This document shows, piece by piece, positions 53,584 through 62,766 of a DNA stretch of 64,000 nucleotides. Position 1 is the stretch's first letter. Every line of letters starts with the position of its first letter. Both the position numbers and the translations under genes were made by a program. Origin of the DNA: Azospira oryzae (GTDB taxonomy: Bacteria > Pseudomonadota > Gammaproteobacteria > Burkholderiales > Rhodocyclaceae); assembly GCF_004217225.1 (NCBI RefSeq), contig NZ_SHKM01000001.1, forward strand, positions 310,001 to 374,000. The letters are read 5' to 3'. Under the pieces are notes generated by a model. It was given only the letters and a program-made list of their open reading frames with translations. It did no database searches and was not told the origin of the DNA.

Positions 53584-56463
53584 TCAGTCGTTCGCGGGCG
53601 TGGCGCTGCGGTGGCGGCCCAGGAGGGCGGTGATCTCGTCCGCCGGCATGGGCCGGGCCCGGAGGAAACCCTGCATCTGGGCGCAGCCCCGCTCGGCGAG
53701 GAAGGACCATTGCTGTTCCGTCTCCACCCCTTCGGCCAGGGTTTCCAGGCCCAGGTCCCGGGCCATGCCGATGATGGCGGTGGTGATGGCGGCGTCCTCC
53801 GCATCCTGGGGCAGGTCGCGGATGAAGGAGCGGTCGATCTTCAGCTTGTCCAGGGAGAAGCGCTTCAGGTAGGCCAGGCTGGAATAGCCGGTGCCGAAGT
53901 CGTCCAGGGCCAGGCGGATGCCCATGGCCTTGAGCTGGGCCAGGGTCTGGGTGTGGCGCTCGCCGTCTTCCATGAGCATGGATTCGGTCAGCTCCAGTTC
54001 CAGCCAGCAGGGCGACAGGCCGCTGGCGGCCAGGGCTTCCTGCACCAGGGCGGCCAGGTTGGCCTGGCGGAACTGCACGGCGGAAATGTTCACCGCCACC
54101 ACCAGGGGCGGCAGGCCCGCGTCCTGCCAGGCCTGGGCCTGGCGGCAGGCTTCCCGCAGCACCCACTGGCCGATGGGCAGGATCAGGCCCGTCTCCTCCG
54201 CCACCGGGATGAAGCGGTCCGGCGGGATCAGGCCCTGCTCCGGCTGCCGCCAGCGCAGCAGGGCCTCGCAGCCCACCAGGGTGCCGCTGTGCAGGTCGTA
54301 CTGGGGCTGGTAGTGCAGGGCCAGTTCCTGGCGCGCCAGGGCCTGGCGCAGGTTGTTTTCCAGCAGCAGCCGCTGGGACACCCGGGCGTTCATGGCCGCG
54401 GTGAAGTACTGGTAGTTGTTGCGCCCGCTTTCCTTGGCCACGTACATGGCGGCGTCGGCGTTCTTCAGCAGGGTGTCGCCGTCCTCGCCATCCTCGGGGA
54501 AGACGGCGATGCCGATGCTGGGCGTCACCGCCAGCTCGTAGTCGTCGATGGCCAGGGGCGTGGCCAGGGTGTGCAGCAGCTTTTCCGCCACGCTGGCGGC
54601 CTGGGCCGGGCTTTCCAGCTGGGGCAGCAGCAGCACGAATTCGTCGCCGCCCAGGCGGCTCACCGTGTCGCTGGCCCGCACCGCCGTCAGCAGCCGCTCG
54701 CCCACCTGGCACAGCACCTGGTCGCCGACGGTGTGGCCGAGGGAGTCGTTGATGTTCTTGAAGCGGTCCAGGTCGAGGAAGAGCAGGGCCAGGCAGCTGC
54801 CGGCCCGCCGCGCGGCGGCGATGGCCTGGCCCAGGCGGTCCTGCAGCAGCACCCGGTTGGGCAGGTTGGTGAGGGCGTCGTACTCCGCCAGGTGGCGCAC
54901 CTGGGCCTCGGCCGCCTTGCGCTCGGTGATGTCGGAGAAGGCGGCGATGTAGTGGCTGGCCTGGCCGCCCTCGTCCCGTACGCTGCTGATGTTGAGCCAC
55001 TCCGGGTAGAGGGAGCCGTCCTTGCGCCGGTTCCAGATCTCGCCGGACCAGGCGCCGGTGTCCCGCAGCTGGTGCCACATCTGCCGGTAGAAGTCGGCGT
55101 CGTGGCGGCCGGAGGAGAAGATGGCCGGGTTCTGCCCCACCACCTCTTCCGGCCGGTAGCCGGTGATGCGGGTGAAGGCCTGGTTCACGGTGATGATGCG
55201 GTTGTCGCCGTCGGTAATGACCATGCCCTCGTTGCCGCTCTCGAACACCTGGGCCGCCAGCTTCAGTTCCCGGGCGTTCTCCAGCAATTGGGCGTTGCGG
55301 CTGTCCAGGTCCTCCCGGTACTGGCGGAAGAGGCGGGCCAGCCAGCCGGAGAAGAAGAAGGAGAAGAGCAGGGTGGCGCCGGCGGCGACGGCCAGCACCA
55401 GGGCCGTGGTGCTGATGTGCTGGCGCACCCCCGATTCCAGGGAGCTGCGGCGGCGCGCCAGGTCTTCCTGCAGGTCGTCCAGGTAGACCCCGGCGATCAG
55501 CACCCAGCCCCAGGATTCCACCGGCCGCACCACGGAGAGCTTGGGCGACAGTTTGCCGGTGGCCGGGTTGATCCAGTCGTAGCGGATGGGGCCGCCGCCC
55601 TGCCGCGCCAGGTCGAGAATGCGGGCGATGGTGCGCTGCTCGTCGCTGCCCCCCAGGCTGTCCAGGCGGCGCCCTTCGATGCCCGGGTTGGCGGGGGTGA
55701 TGAGGATGTTGCCGTTCTCGTGCAGCACCGCCAGGTAGCCGTCGTGGGCGAAGCGCACCGAACGCAGGCGCTCCAGGGCCTCCCGCTGCAGGTCCGCCTC
55801 CATCTGGTAGAGGTAGTCGCCGGCGCCGATGAGCCAGCCGAAGGGCTCGAAGCGGCGCACGTAGGCGATCTTGTCGGCCATTTCCTTCTCGTTGCCGGGG
55901 GCGTACCAGCGGTAGCGGGAATAGCCGTCGCCCCGGGTGCCCGCCTCGATCAGGCCGCGCATGATGTAGTGGCCGCTGTCGTCCCGGTTGTCGAGCAGGG
56001 AGCTGCCTTCCCGGCCCGGGGCCGTGGGCAGCAGGACGCAGTTGCCGGCCAGGTCGTCGATGAAGAAATAGCCTCGGCCGTCGAAGAAACGCAAGGGGCG
56101 CAGGGCCTCCACCACCAGGCGGCGGATTTCCTTTTCCGGGCGCTTGCCCTTTTCCTGGGCATAGATGGCCTCGGCCAGGCGCAGGGCCTGGTCCACCTGG
56201 ACCTTGAGGCTGGTCTTGAGCACCGATTCGGTACGGGAGCGGACGAACTCCAGGTAGTTGCGCTTGGAATCCACCTCGGCCTCCAGCAGAGACTGCTGCT
56301 GGGCCAGGGTTTCCGCCTCCAGGGCCGCCAGGCTGGCCTCGAAATCCCGCTCGTGCTGCAGGGTGAAGTGGATGCCCAGGCCCAGGGTGAATACCAGGAC
56401 CAGGGTCAGCATGCCGATGAGCTGCAGGCGGGGGAGGGATTTTTCGTTGATGACCAGAGACAC
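53584..56463 (-). CDS. membrane sensor with two Cache, PAS, GGDEF and EAL domains
   Basis: A 959-aa protein for making and/or breaking c-di-GMP. The N-terminal membrane helix (about 15-37) precedes a large periplasmic part with two Cache-like units (FFDGRGYFFIDDLAGNCVLL ... FGWLIGAGDYLYQ; GYLAVLHENGNILITPANPG ... WGWVLIAGVYLDD). A second membrane helix (about 345-370), a PAS/PAC domain (~415-530), GGDEF with intact RLGGDEF (~603) and EAL with intact CEALLRW (~734), DDFGTGYSSL and EGVET follow. Both enzymatic sites look complete. The start is a GTG at 56463; an ATG at 56412 is a possible shorter start that would remove part of the first helix. Confidence 0.92.
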   Translation of the reverse strand: MSLVINEKSLPRLQLIGMLTLVLVFTLGLGIHFTLQHERDFEASLAALEAETLAQQQSLLEAEVDSKRNYLEFVRSRTESVLKTSLKVQVDQALRLAEAIYAQEKGKRPEKEIRRLVVEALRPLRFFDGRGYFFIDDLAGNCVLLPTAPGREGSSLLDNRDDSGHYIMRGLIEAGTRGDGYSRYRWYAPGNEKEMADKIAYVRRFEPFGWLIGAGDYLYQMEADLQREALERLRSVRFAHDGYLAVLHENGNILITPANPGIEGRRLDSLGGSDEQRTIARILDLARQGGGPIRYDWINPATGKLSPKLSVVRPVESWGWVLIAGVYLDDLQEDLARRRSSLESGVRQHISTTALVLAVAAGATLLFSFFFSGWLARLFRQYREDLDSRNAQLLENARELKLAAQVFESGNEGMVITDGDNRIITVNQAFTRITGYRPEEVVGQNPAIFSSGRHDADFYRQMWHQLRDTGAWSGEIWNRRKDGSLYPEWLNISSVRDEGGQASHYIAAFSDITERKAAEAQVRHLAEYDALTNLPNRVLLQDRLGQAIAAARRAGSCLALLFLDLDRFKNINDSLGHTVGDQVLCQVGERLLTAVRASDTVSRLGGDEFVLLLPQLESPAQAASVAEKLLHTLATPLAIDDYELAVTPSIGIAVFPEDGEDGDTLLKNADAAMYVAKESGRNNYQYFTAAMNARVSQRLLLENNLRQALARQELALHYQPQYDLHSGTLVGCEALLRWRQPEQGLIPPDRFIPVAEETGLILPIGQWVLREACRQAQAWQDAGLPPLVVAVNISAVQFRQANLAALVQEALAASGLSPCWLELELTESMLMEDGERHTQTLAQLKAMGIRLALDDFGTGYSSLAYLKRFSLDKLKIDRSFIRDLPQDAEDAAITTAIIGMARDLGLETLAEGVETEQQWSFLAERGCAQMQGFLRARPMPADEITALLGRHRSATPAND

Positions 56464-56664
56464 GGGGAACGGCGGCGGAATTTCGAGCGCGAATATTACT
56501 ATAGTTATATGCGGCAGTCGTGGGGAAACCCGGACGGCGCCGGCCTCCGGCGCTCCGCCCGGCAGCCCGGGGAGCAAGGCCTGCGCCGGGTGCGGCCCTG
56601 CGGCCGGCGCAGGCGGCGGGCCGGCTTTCTGGTAGCATTGGCACCCTGTTTCGGTCCCGCCTCC

Positions 56665-58617
56665 ATGCTCGCCTCTCCCCATCTCGTCGCTGATACCGCC
56701 GCCGTTTTCGAGCCGGGCGGCCCCCTGTCCGCCAACATCCCCGGCTACCGCACCCGCAGTCAGCAGGTGGAGATGGCCGAGAAGATCGCCGCCGCCATCG
56801 CCGACAACCGCATGCTGGTGGCCGAGGCCGGCACCGGCACCGGCAAGACCTACGCCTACCTGGTGCCGGCCCTGCTTTCCGGCGGCAAGGTGATCGTCTC
56901 CACCGGCACCAAGACCCTGCAGGACCAGCTCTTCAACAAGGACATCCCCACCGTCCGCGCCGCCCTCAAGGCCCCGGTGAAGGTGGCCCTGCTCAAGGGC
57001 CGGGCCAACTACGTCTGCCCCTACCACCTGGACCGCTCCCTGCTCGACGGCCGCTTCCAGAACCGGGAGGACGTGGCCTACATCCAGAAGATCGCCCGCT
57101 TCGCCAAGGAAACCCGTAGCGGCGACAAGGCCGAGTGCCTGGACGTGCCGGAAAACGCCACGGCCTGGATCATGGCCACCTCCACCCGGGAGAACTGCCT
57201 GGGCCAGGAGTGCCCCCACCACAAGGAATGCTTCGTCCTGCAGGCGCGCAAGGAAGCCCTTTCGGCGGACGTGGTGGTGGTGAACCACCACCTATTCTTC
57301 GCCGACGTCATGCTCAAGGACGAAGGCATGGCCGAACTGCTGCCGGCCTGCAACGCGGTGATCTTCGACGAGGCGCACCAGCTGCCGGAAACCGCCAGCC
57401 TCTTCTTCGGCGACAGCTTCTCCACCTCCCAGGTCCTGGACCTGGCCCGGGACGCCCGCAGCGAGGGCCTGGCCAGCGCCCGGGACTGCCTCGACCTGCA
57501 GGAGGCCACCCGCATCGTGGACAAGGCCGCCAAGGACCTGCGCCTCACCGTCGCCGTGGAGCCGGCCCGCTATGCCTGGGGCCAGCTCGAGGGCAACGCC
57601 CAGTTCCTCGACGGCCTTGCCAACCTGGAAAAGGAACTGGAGCTGCTCAACGCCATCCTGGAAAACCAGGCCGAGCGCAGCGAGGGCCTGGAGAACTGCT
57701 GGCGGCGCAACGGCGAACTGCTGCAGCGCCTCGTCCAGTGGCGCCAGGAGCAGCCCGGGGTGGTGCGCTGGGGCGAGGCCTTCAACCATTCCCTGCAGCT
57801 CAACGCCACGCCCCTGGATGTGGCCCGCCTCTTCCGCAAGCAGCTGGACGGCCATCCCCGGGCCTGGATCTTCACCTCCGCCACCCTGGCGGTGCAGGCC
57901 GACTTCTCCCACTACTGCAACGAGCTGGGCCTGTGGGACGCCGAATCGGCCCGCTGGGAAAGCCCCTTCGACTACGGCCAGCAGGCCGTGCTCTACGCCC
58001 CCCGGGACATTCCCGATCCCAACCTGCCCGGCTTCACCGAAGCCGTGGTGGAGGCCGCCTGGCCCGCCCTCAAGGCCTGCGGCGGCGGCGCCTTCTTCCT
58101 GTGCACCTCGCTCAGGGCCATGCGCCGCACCCACGAACTGCTGGCCGCCAAGCTGGAGGACGAGGGCCTGGAAATGCCCCTGCTGCTCCAGGGCGAAGGC
58201 AGCAAGACCGAGCTGCTGGAACGCTTCCGCCGCCTCGGCAACGCCGTCCTGGTGGGCAGCCAGAGCTTCTGGGAGGGCGTGGACGTGCGCGGCGAGGCCC
58301 TTTCCCTGGTGGTCATCGACAAGCTGCCCTTCGCCCCGCCGGACGACCCGGTGCTCAAAGCCCGGGTGGAACAGATGGAAAAGGAAGGCCGCAGCGCCTT
58401 CATGGAATACCAGCTGCCCCGGGCCGTGATCAACGTCAAGCAGGGCGCCGGCCGCCTCATCCGCGACGAGACGGACCGGGGCGTGCTGATGATCTGCGAC
58501 CCCCGGCTCATCACCAAACCCTACGGCAAGCGCGTCTGGCGCAGCCTGCCGCCCATGAAGCGGACCCGGGATTTGATCGAAGTCCTGGATTTCTATGCCG
58601 CCCTCCAGCCCAATTGA
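56665..58617 (+). CDS. ATP-dependent DNA helicase, YoaA/DinG (XPD) family
   Basis: A 650-aa iron-sulfur helicase. Walker A: EAGTGTGKTYAYL (~55). Cysteines for the cluster: NYVCPYH (~117), then AECL, ENCLGQECPHHKEC (~175-190). DEAH box: VIFDEAHQLPET (~234). Late motifs: IFTSATL, VGSQSFWEGVDV (~535) and INVKQGAGRLIRDETDRGV (~593). It unwinds damaged or structured DNA in repair. The ATG at 56665 lies at the natural start of similarity. The next gene starts 4 bp after its stop, joining it to the ATP-grasp and molybdopterin genes. Confidence 0.93.
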   Translation: MLASPHLVADTAAVFEPGGPLSANIPGYRTRSQQVEMAEKIAAAIADNRMLVAEAGTGTGKTYAYLVPALLSGGKVIVSTGTKTLQDQLFNKDIPTVRAALKAPVKVALLKGRANYVCPYHLDRSLLDGRFQNREDVAYIQKIARFAKETRSGDKAECLDVPENATAWIMATSTRENCLGQECPHHKECFVLQARKEALSADVVVVNHHLFFADVMLKDEGMAELLPACNAVIFDEAHQLPETASLFFGDSFSTSQVLDLARDARSEGLASARDCLDLQEATRIVDKAAKDLRLTVAVEPARYAWGQLEGNAQFLDGLANLEKELELLNAILENQAERSEGLENCWRRNGELLQRLVQWRQEQPGVVRWGEAFNHSLQLNATPLDVARLFRKQLDGHPRAWIFTSATLAVQADFSHYCNELGLWDAESARWESPFDYGQQAVLYAPRDIPDPNLPGFTEAVVEAAWPALKACGGGAFFLCTSLRAMRRTHELLAAKLEDEGLEMPLLLQGEGSKTELLERFRRLGNAVLVGSQSFWEGVDVRGEALSLVVIDKLPFAPPDDPVLKARVEQMEKEGRSAFMEYQLPRAVINVKQGAGRLIRDETDRGVLMICDPRLITKPYGKRVWRSLPPMKRTRDLIEVLDFYAALQPN

Positions 58618-58621
58618 CCCC

Positions 58622-59974
58622 ATGACGGCCGCCATCCTGCCTCCCGTTCCCCGCCTCGACGAGCTTTCCCCGGATTGCCGGGAGGCCGCCGCCCACCTCA
58701 ACCGGGACTGCGCCTGCCTGGCCCTGGACCACGCCGCCCTGGAGGCCCAGCTGGAAGGGGAGGGGGGCAACGGCGATTTCTACCGGGCGCTGCGCGAGAG
58801 CCGGCCCCACCTCTTTTCCGACACCATGGTCTTCGTCGGCGAGGCCCACCTGGAAGCCATGGCCGAGCTGGCCGCGGCGGTGGACGAGGTGGCGCACCTG
58901 CCGGCCTACCAGGCAGCGGTGCTGGCCTGGGCACCCCAAAGCGCCCGCTTCGCCCCGCCCAACGCCGGCGTCTTCCTCGGCTACGACTTCCACCTCACCG
59001 TGGACGGTCCCCGCCTCATCGAGATCAACACCAACGCCGGCGGCGGCCTGCTCAACGCCAAGCTGGCCCGGGCCCAGCGCGCCTGCTGCGCCACCGTCAG
59101 CCACTTCCTGCCGGAGGCCGGCGGGGTGGAAGCCGCCTTCCTCGCCATGTTCCGCGAGGAATGGTGCCTGGCCCGGGGCGATGCGCCCCTGCGCCGCATC
59201 GCCATCGTCGATACGGCGCCGGCGGAGCAGTACCTGGCCCCCGAATTCGAACTGTTCCGCCGTCTCTTCGAAGCCGCCGGCATCGCCGCCGTGGTGGCCG
59301 ACCCCGGCGAATTCACCTACCGGGACGGTGTGCTGTGGCACGGCGGCCAGCCGGTGGACCTGGTCTATAACCGCCTCACCGACTTCGCCCTGGAAGAGCC
59401 GGCCAGCGCGCCGTTGCAAGAGGCCTACCTGGCCGGTGCCGCCGTGGTCACGCCCCATCCCCGGGCCCACGCCCTCTTTGCCGACAAGCGCAATCTGGTG
59501 CTGCTCTCCGACCCGCAGCGGCTGGCCGAGTTGGGCGTGCCCGAGGCTTGCCGCCGCATCTTCGCCGCCACCATTCCTCCCACCCGCCTGGTGCGGGCGG
59601 CGGAGGGGGAACAGTGGTGGAGCCAGCGCAAGCAGTGGTTCTTCAAGCCCGCCGCCGGTTTTGGCAGCCGCGCCGCCTACCGGGGCGACAAGCTGACCAA
59701 GCGGGTGTTCGAGGAAATCCTCGCCGCCGGCCAGGACGACGGCACCGCCTACGTGGCCCAGGCCCTGGTGCCCCCCTCGGAGCGCCGCGTCTTCTCCGGC
59801 CCCGCCGCCGGCGACAGTCACGCCCACCTGAAGCTGGACATCCGCGCCTACGCCTACCAGGGCCAGGTGCAGCTGGCCGCGGCCCGCCTCTACCAGGGCC
59901 AGACCACCAATTTCCGCACTGCCGGCGGCGGTTTTGCCGCCGTCTTCGCCGTGCCCTGCCGGGAGGAAAAGTGA
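58622..59974 (+). CDS. circularly permuted ATP-grasp protein, substrate unknown
   Basis: A 450-aa protein. The metal-binding motif of ATP-grasp enzymes appears first (RLIEINTNAGGGLLNAKLA, E134/N136/N138). The nucleotide-binding lysine and Gly-rich loop come later (WFFKPAAGFGSRAAYRGDK, K342; then AYVAQALVPPSERR). This is the reverse of the standard order, so the fold is permuted as in glutathionylspermidine synthase-like ligases. It should form an amide or similar bond using ATP. It begins 4 bp after the helicase and shares 1 bp (TGATG) with mobB, so it is cotranscribed with molybdenum cofactor genes. I do not know its substrate. Confidence 0.8.
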   Translation: MTAAILPPVPRLDELSPDCREAAAHLNRDCACLALDHAALEAQLEGEGGNGDFYRALRESRPHLFSDTMVFVGEAHLEAMAELAAAVDEVAHLPAYQAAVLAWAPQSARFAPPNAGVFLGYDFHLTVDGPRLIEINTNAGGGLLNAKLARAQRACCATVSHFLPEAGGVEAAFLAMFREEWCLARGDAPLRRIAIVDTAPAEQYLAPEFELFRRLFEAAGIAAVVADPGEFTYRDGVLWHGGQPVDLVYNRLTDFALEEPASAPLQEAYLAGAAVVTPHPRAHALFADKRNLVLLSDPQRLAELGVPEACRRIFAATIPPTRLVRAAEGEQWWSQRKQWFFKPAAGFGSRAAYRGDKLTKRVFEEILAAGQDDGTAYVAQALVPPSERRVFSGPAAGDSHAHLKLDIRAYAYQGQVQLAAARLYQGQTTNFRTAGGGFAAVFAVPCREEK

Positions 59975-60495
59975 TGGCGGAGGAAGTGCGTCCCCCTCGG
60001 GTTTTCGGCTTCACCGGCACCAGCGGCTCCGGCAAGACCACCCTGGTGGAGCAGGTCATTCCCCGGCTCATCGCCCGGGGCTGGAAAGTCTCCCTGATCA
60101 AGCATGCCCACCACGGTTTCGACCTGGACACCCCGGGCAAGGATTCCTACCGCCACCGGCAGGCCGGCTGCGGCGAAGTGATGGTCACCTGCGGCAGCCG
60201 CTGGGCCCTCATGCACGAACTGCGGGAAGAGGCGGAGCCGACCCTGGCCCAACACCTGGCCCGCTTCGCCCCCTGCGACCTGGTGCTGGTGGAAGGCTTC
60301 AAGCAGGAAGCGATACCGAAAATCGAGGTGTATCGGGCCGCCAACGGCAAGGCGCCCCTGTATCCTGAAAATCACCACATCGTCGCCGTGGCTACCGACA
60401 GCCCGGTGCACACCGCATTGCCGGTACTCGACGTGAACGATGCGGAAGCGGTGGCCGCTTTCGTCATGGACTATTTCAAGCACCCACAGCGATGA
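59974..60495 (+). CDS. mobB: molybdopterin-guanine dinucleotide adaptor MobB
   Basis: A 173-aa GTP-binding protein. P-loop: FTGTSGSGKTTLVEQVIPRL (~14). The downstream DLVLVEGFKQEAIPKIEVYR is a MobB hallmark, as is IKHAHHGFDLDTPGKDS. It assists MobA in adding GMP to molybdopterin, giving the cofactor of DMSO-reductase-type enzymes. A GGGAGGAAAA site precedes the ATG at 59974, which overlaps the upstream stop. Confidence 0.93.
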   Translation: MAEEVRPPRVFGFTGTSGSGKTTLVEQVIPRLIARGWKVSLIKHAHHGFDLDTPGKDSYRHRQAGCGEVMVTCGSRWALMHELREEAEPTLAQHLARFAPCDLVLVEGFKQEAIPKIEVYRAANGKAPLYPENHHIVAVATDSPVHTALPVLDVNDAEAVAAFVMDYFKHPQR

Positions 60496-60525
60496 TGTAA
60501 AGCCAAGACTCCAAGGATGACGCCC

Positions 60526-61752
60526 ATGCTCAGTTTTGAAGACGCCCTGGCCCAGTTGCTGGCCGCTGCCAAGCCCGTCAGCGAAGTTCGCTGGCTGCCC
60601 ACCCAGGCCGCCGCCGGCCGGGTGCTGGCCCAGGACCTGACCTCCACGGTCAATGTGCCGCCCCTGGATAACTCCGCCATGGACGGCTACGCCGTGCGCG
60701 CCGCCGACATTCCCGTGCCCGGCACCGTGCTGCCGGTCTCCCAACGCATTCCCGCCGGTTCCGTCGGCACCACCCTGGAACCGGGCACCGCCGCCCGCAT
60801 CTTCACCGGCGCCCCGGTGCCTCCCGGCGCCGACGCCGTCATCATGCAGGAACGCTGCGAGCATGCCGGCGAAGGCCGGGTCAATTTCCAGCACGTGCCC
60901 AAGGCCGGGGAGAACATCCGCCGGGCCGGGGAAGACGTGGCCAAGGACGCCCGCATCCTCGCCGCCGGCACCCGCCTGGGGCCGGCCCAGCTGGCCTTCG
61001 CCGCCTCCGTCGGCCTGGCCGAAGTGCCCGTGTATCGCCGCCTGCGGGTGGCCACCTTCTTCACCGGCGACGAGCTGGTGATGCCGGGCCAGCCCCTGCC
61101 GGCAGGGGCCATCTACAACTCCAACCGCTACGCCATCGTCGCCCTGCTGGAACGCCTGGGTTGCGAAGTGAAAGACCTGGGCCAGGTGCCCGACAGCCTG
61201 GAAGCCACCCGGGCTGCCCTGCGCGAAGCCGCCGACGCCGCCGATCTGGTGGTGACCTGCGGCGGCGTCTCCGTGGGCGAGGAAGATCACGTCAAGCCCG
61301 CCGTGGAAGCCGAAGGCAGCCTCAACCTGTGGAGTATCGCCATCAAGCCGGGCAAGCCCCTGGCCTTCGGCGAAGTGCGCCGCAGCGAAGGCGAAAGCGC
61401 GGGGCAGGGCAGCGCCGCCTTCATCGGCCTGCCGGGCAATCCGGTCTCCGCCTTCGTCACTTTCCTCATGCTGGTGCGGCCCTTCATCCTGCGCAGCCAG
61501 GGCGCTACCGAGGTGGCCCCCCGGGCCTACTCCCTTCCGGCCGCTGGCGAGTGGAAGAAGGCCGACAAACGCCGCGAATTCCTCCGTGCCAGCCTCACCG
61601 CCGAAGGCTCCGTGGCCCTCTACCGCCATCAGGGCGCCGGGGTCATGGCCTCCCTGGTGGAAGCCACGGGCCTCATCGACAATCCTCCGGGGCAGGTGAT
61701 CCAGGCCGGCGACACCGTGCGCTTCCTCTCCTTCTCCGAACTCCTGGGCTAA
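60526..61752 (+). CDS. moeA: molybdopterin molybdotransferase
   Basis: A 408-aa enzyme inserting molybdate into molybdopterin. Conserved: LDNSAMDGYAVRAADI (~45), ARIFTGAPVPPGADAVIMQE (~87), PAGAIYNSNRYAIVALLE, VTCGGVSVGEEDHVKPAVE and GLPGNPVSAFVTFLMLVRPFI. The ATG at 60526 has AAGGA at 8 bp; an ATG at 60517 is too near that site. It lies between mobB and moaD in a row of cofactor genes. Confidence 0.95.
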   Translation: MLSFEDALAQLLAAAKPVSEVRWLPTQAAAGRVLAQDLTSTVNVPPLDNSAMDGYAVRAADIPVPGTVLPVSQRIPAGSVGTTLEPGTAARIFTGAPVPPGADAVIMQERCEHAGEGRVNFQHVPKAGENIRRAGEDVAKDARILAAGTRLGPAQLAFAASVGLAEVPVYRRLRVATFFTGDELVMPGQPLPAGAIYNSNRYAIVALLERLGCEVKDLGQVPDSLEATRAALREAADAADLVVTCGGVSVGEEDHVKPAVEAEGSLNLWSIAIKPGKPLAFGEVRRSEGESAGQGSAAFIGLPGNPVSAFVTFLMLVRPFILRSQGATEVAPRAYSLPAAGEWKKADKRREFLRASLTAEGSVALYRHQGAGVMASLVEATGLIDNPPGQVIQAGDTVRFLSFSELLG

Positions 61753-61761
61753 GGTTCCGTC

Positions 61762-62013
61762 ATGATCAAGGTGCTCTATTTCGCCGGCCTGCGGGAAGCC
61801 CTGGGCACGGCCGCCGAGGAAGTCTCGCCGCCGCTCGACCTGCTCGACGTGGGCGCCCTGCGGGCCCACCTGGCGGCCCGGGGCGGCGACTGGGAAAAAC
61901 TGCTGACCACCAAGAACCTGCGCTTCGCGGTGAACCAGGACATGGCCCGGGCCGACACCCCGGTGCACGACGGCGACGAAGTGGCCTTCTTCCCGCCGGT
62001 CACCGGCGGCTGA
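61762..62013 (+). CDS. moaD: molybdopterin synthase small subunit
   Basis: An 83-aa ubiquitin-like sulfur carrier. It begins MIKVLYFAGLREALGTAAEE and ends with the required Gly-Gly after FFPPVTGG, whose thiocarboxylate supplies sulfur to precursor Z. It starts 10 bp after moeA and pairs with the following moaE. Confidence 0.95.
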   Translation: MIKVLYFAGLREALGTAAEEVSPPLDLLDVGALRAHLAARGGDWEKLLTTKNLRFAVNQDMARADTPVHDGDEVAFFPPVTGG

Positions 62014-62040
62014 TGCGGCTGATTCCCTGAAGGAGCGAAC

Positions 62041-62502
62041 ATGAGCGTCCGCGTGCAGCAAGAGGATTTCGACCTGTCCGCCGAAGTCGCGGCCCTGCGC
62101 GCCGGCCAGCCCGGCGTCGGCGCCGTGGCCGCCTTCGTCGGCCTGGTGCGGGACATGAACGAGGGCAGCGGCGTCTCCGAGATGGCCCTGGAGCACTATC
62201 CGGGCATGACGGAAAAGGCCCTGGAGGCCATCGTCGCCGAGGCCAGGGCACGCTGGGACATCCTCGGCGCCCGCATCATCCACCGGGTCGGCACCCTGCA
62301 GCCCTGCGACCAGATCGTCCTGGTGGCGGTGAGCAGCGCCCACCGGGGCGAGGCCTTCGCCGCCTGCGAGTTCATCATGGACTACCTGAAGACCCGGGCC
62401 CCGTTCTGGAAGCGGGAAGTGACCCCCGCCGGCGCCCGCTGGGTGGACGCCCGGGAAACGGACGACTCCGCCGCCGCCCGCTGGGAGAAGGGCGGCAAAT
62501 AA
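62041..62502 (+). CDS. moaE: molybdopterin synthase large subunit
   Basis: A 153-aa catalytic subunit that converts precursor Z to molybdopterin. Signature VGAVAAFVGLVRDMNEGSGV (~28-47), then LEHYPGMTEKALEAI, IIHRVGTLQPCDQIVLVAVSSAHRGEAFAACEFIMDYLKTRAPFWKRE (as several adjacent motifs) and the catalytic lysines in the last part. GAAGGAGCG precedes the ATG. It is the last gene of the cofactor run. Confidence 0.95.
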   Translation: MSVRVQQEDFDLSAEVAALRAGQPGVGAVAAFVGLVRDMNEGSGVSEMALEHYPGMTEKALEAIVAEARARWDILGARIIHRVGTLQPCDQIVLVAVSSAHRGEAFAACEFIMDYLKTRAPFWKREVTPAGARWVDARETDDSAAARWEKGGK

Positions 62503-62766
62503 GCCACTCCAGGAGATAGGCAGGACGCCGCTCTCCGGCATGCCATGCCCAGGATGCCCGTCCCGTCTTCCTTTCCAGGGAGTGACGAAATCTGCAGCGG
62601 CTTTTTTTTGTTCACGGCCACCAGCCCGGGTTTCGTTGTTGCCTGGGGTGGCGTCGCCGGGGTCCGGCAAGTCCGTTTGTTCCCGAATTGTGCAAATGTC
62701 ATGAGTTGATATGATGCCCGGGTCCAATTGTTCTGCCGCCGCTTTCGCTGCCGCGGCCACCCCGCC
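62503..62766 (+). promoter_or_regulatory. intergenic region with promoter for the exported protein
   Basis: The upstream half shows a run of eight T's near 62601-62611 but no clear stem. TTGTGC (62688-62693) and TATGAT (62710-62715) with 16 bp spacing look like a sigma70 promoter for the gene at 62767. Confidence 0.6.

Noticed and set aside
53524-56664. A very long plus-strand open frame (to 58617) across the c-di-GMP gene
   Set aside because: Only the part from 56665 has protein character (DinG-type helicase). The front is the high-GC mirror of the minus-strand Cache/GGDEF/EAL gene.
62591-62615. Terminator behind moaE at the T8 run
   Set aside because: No stable stem can be drawn before the T run.
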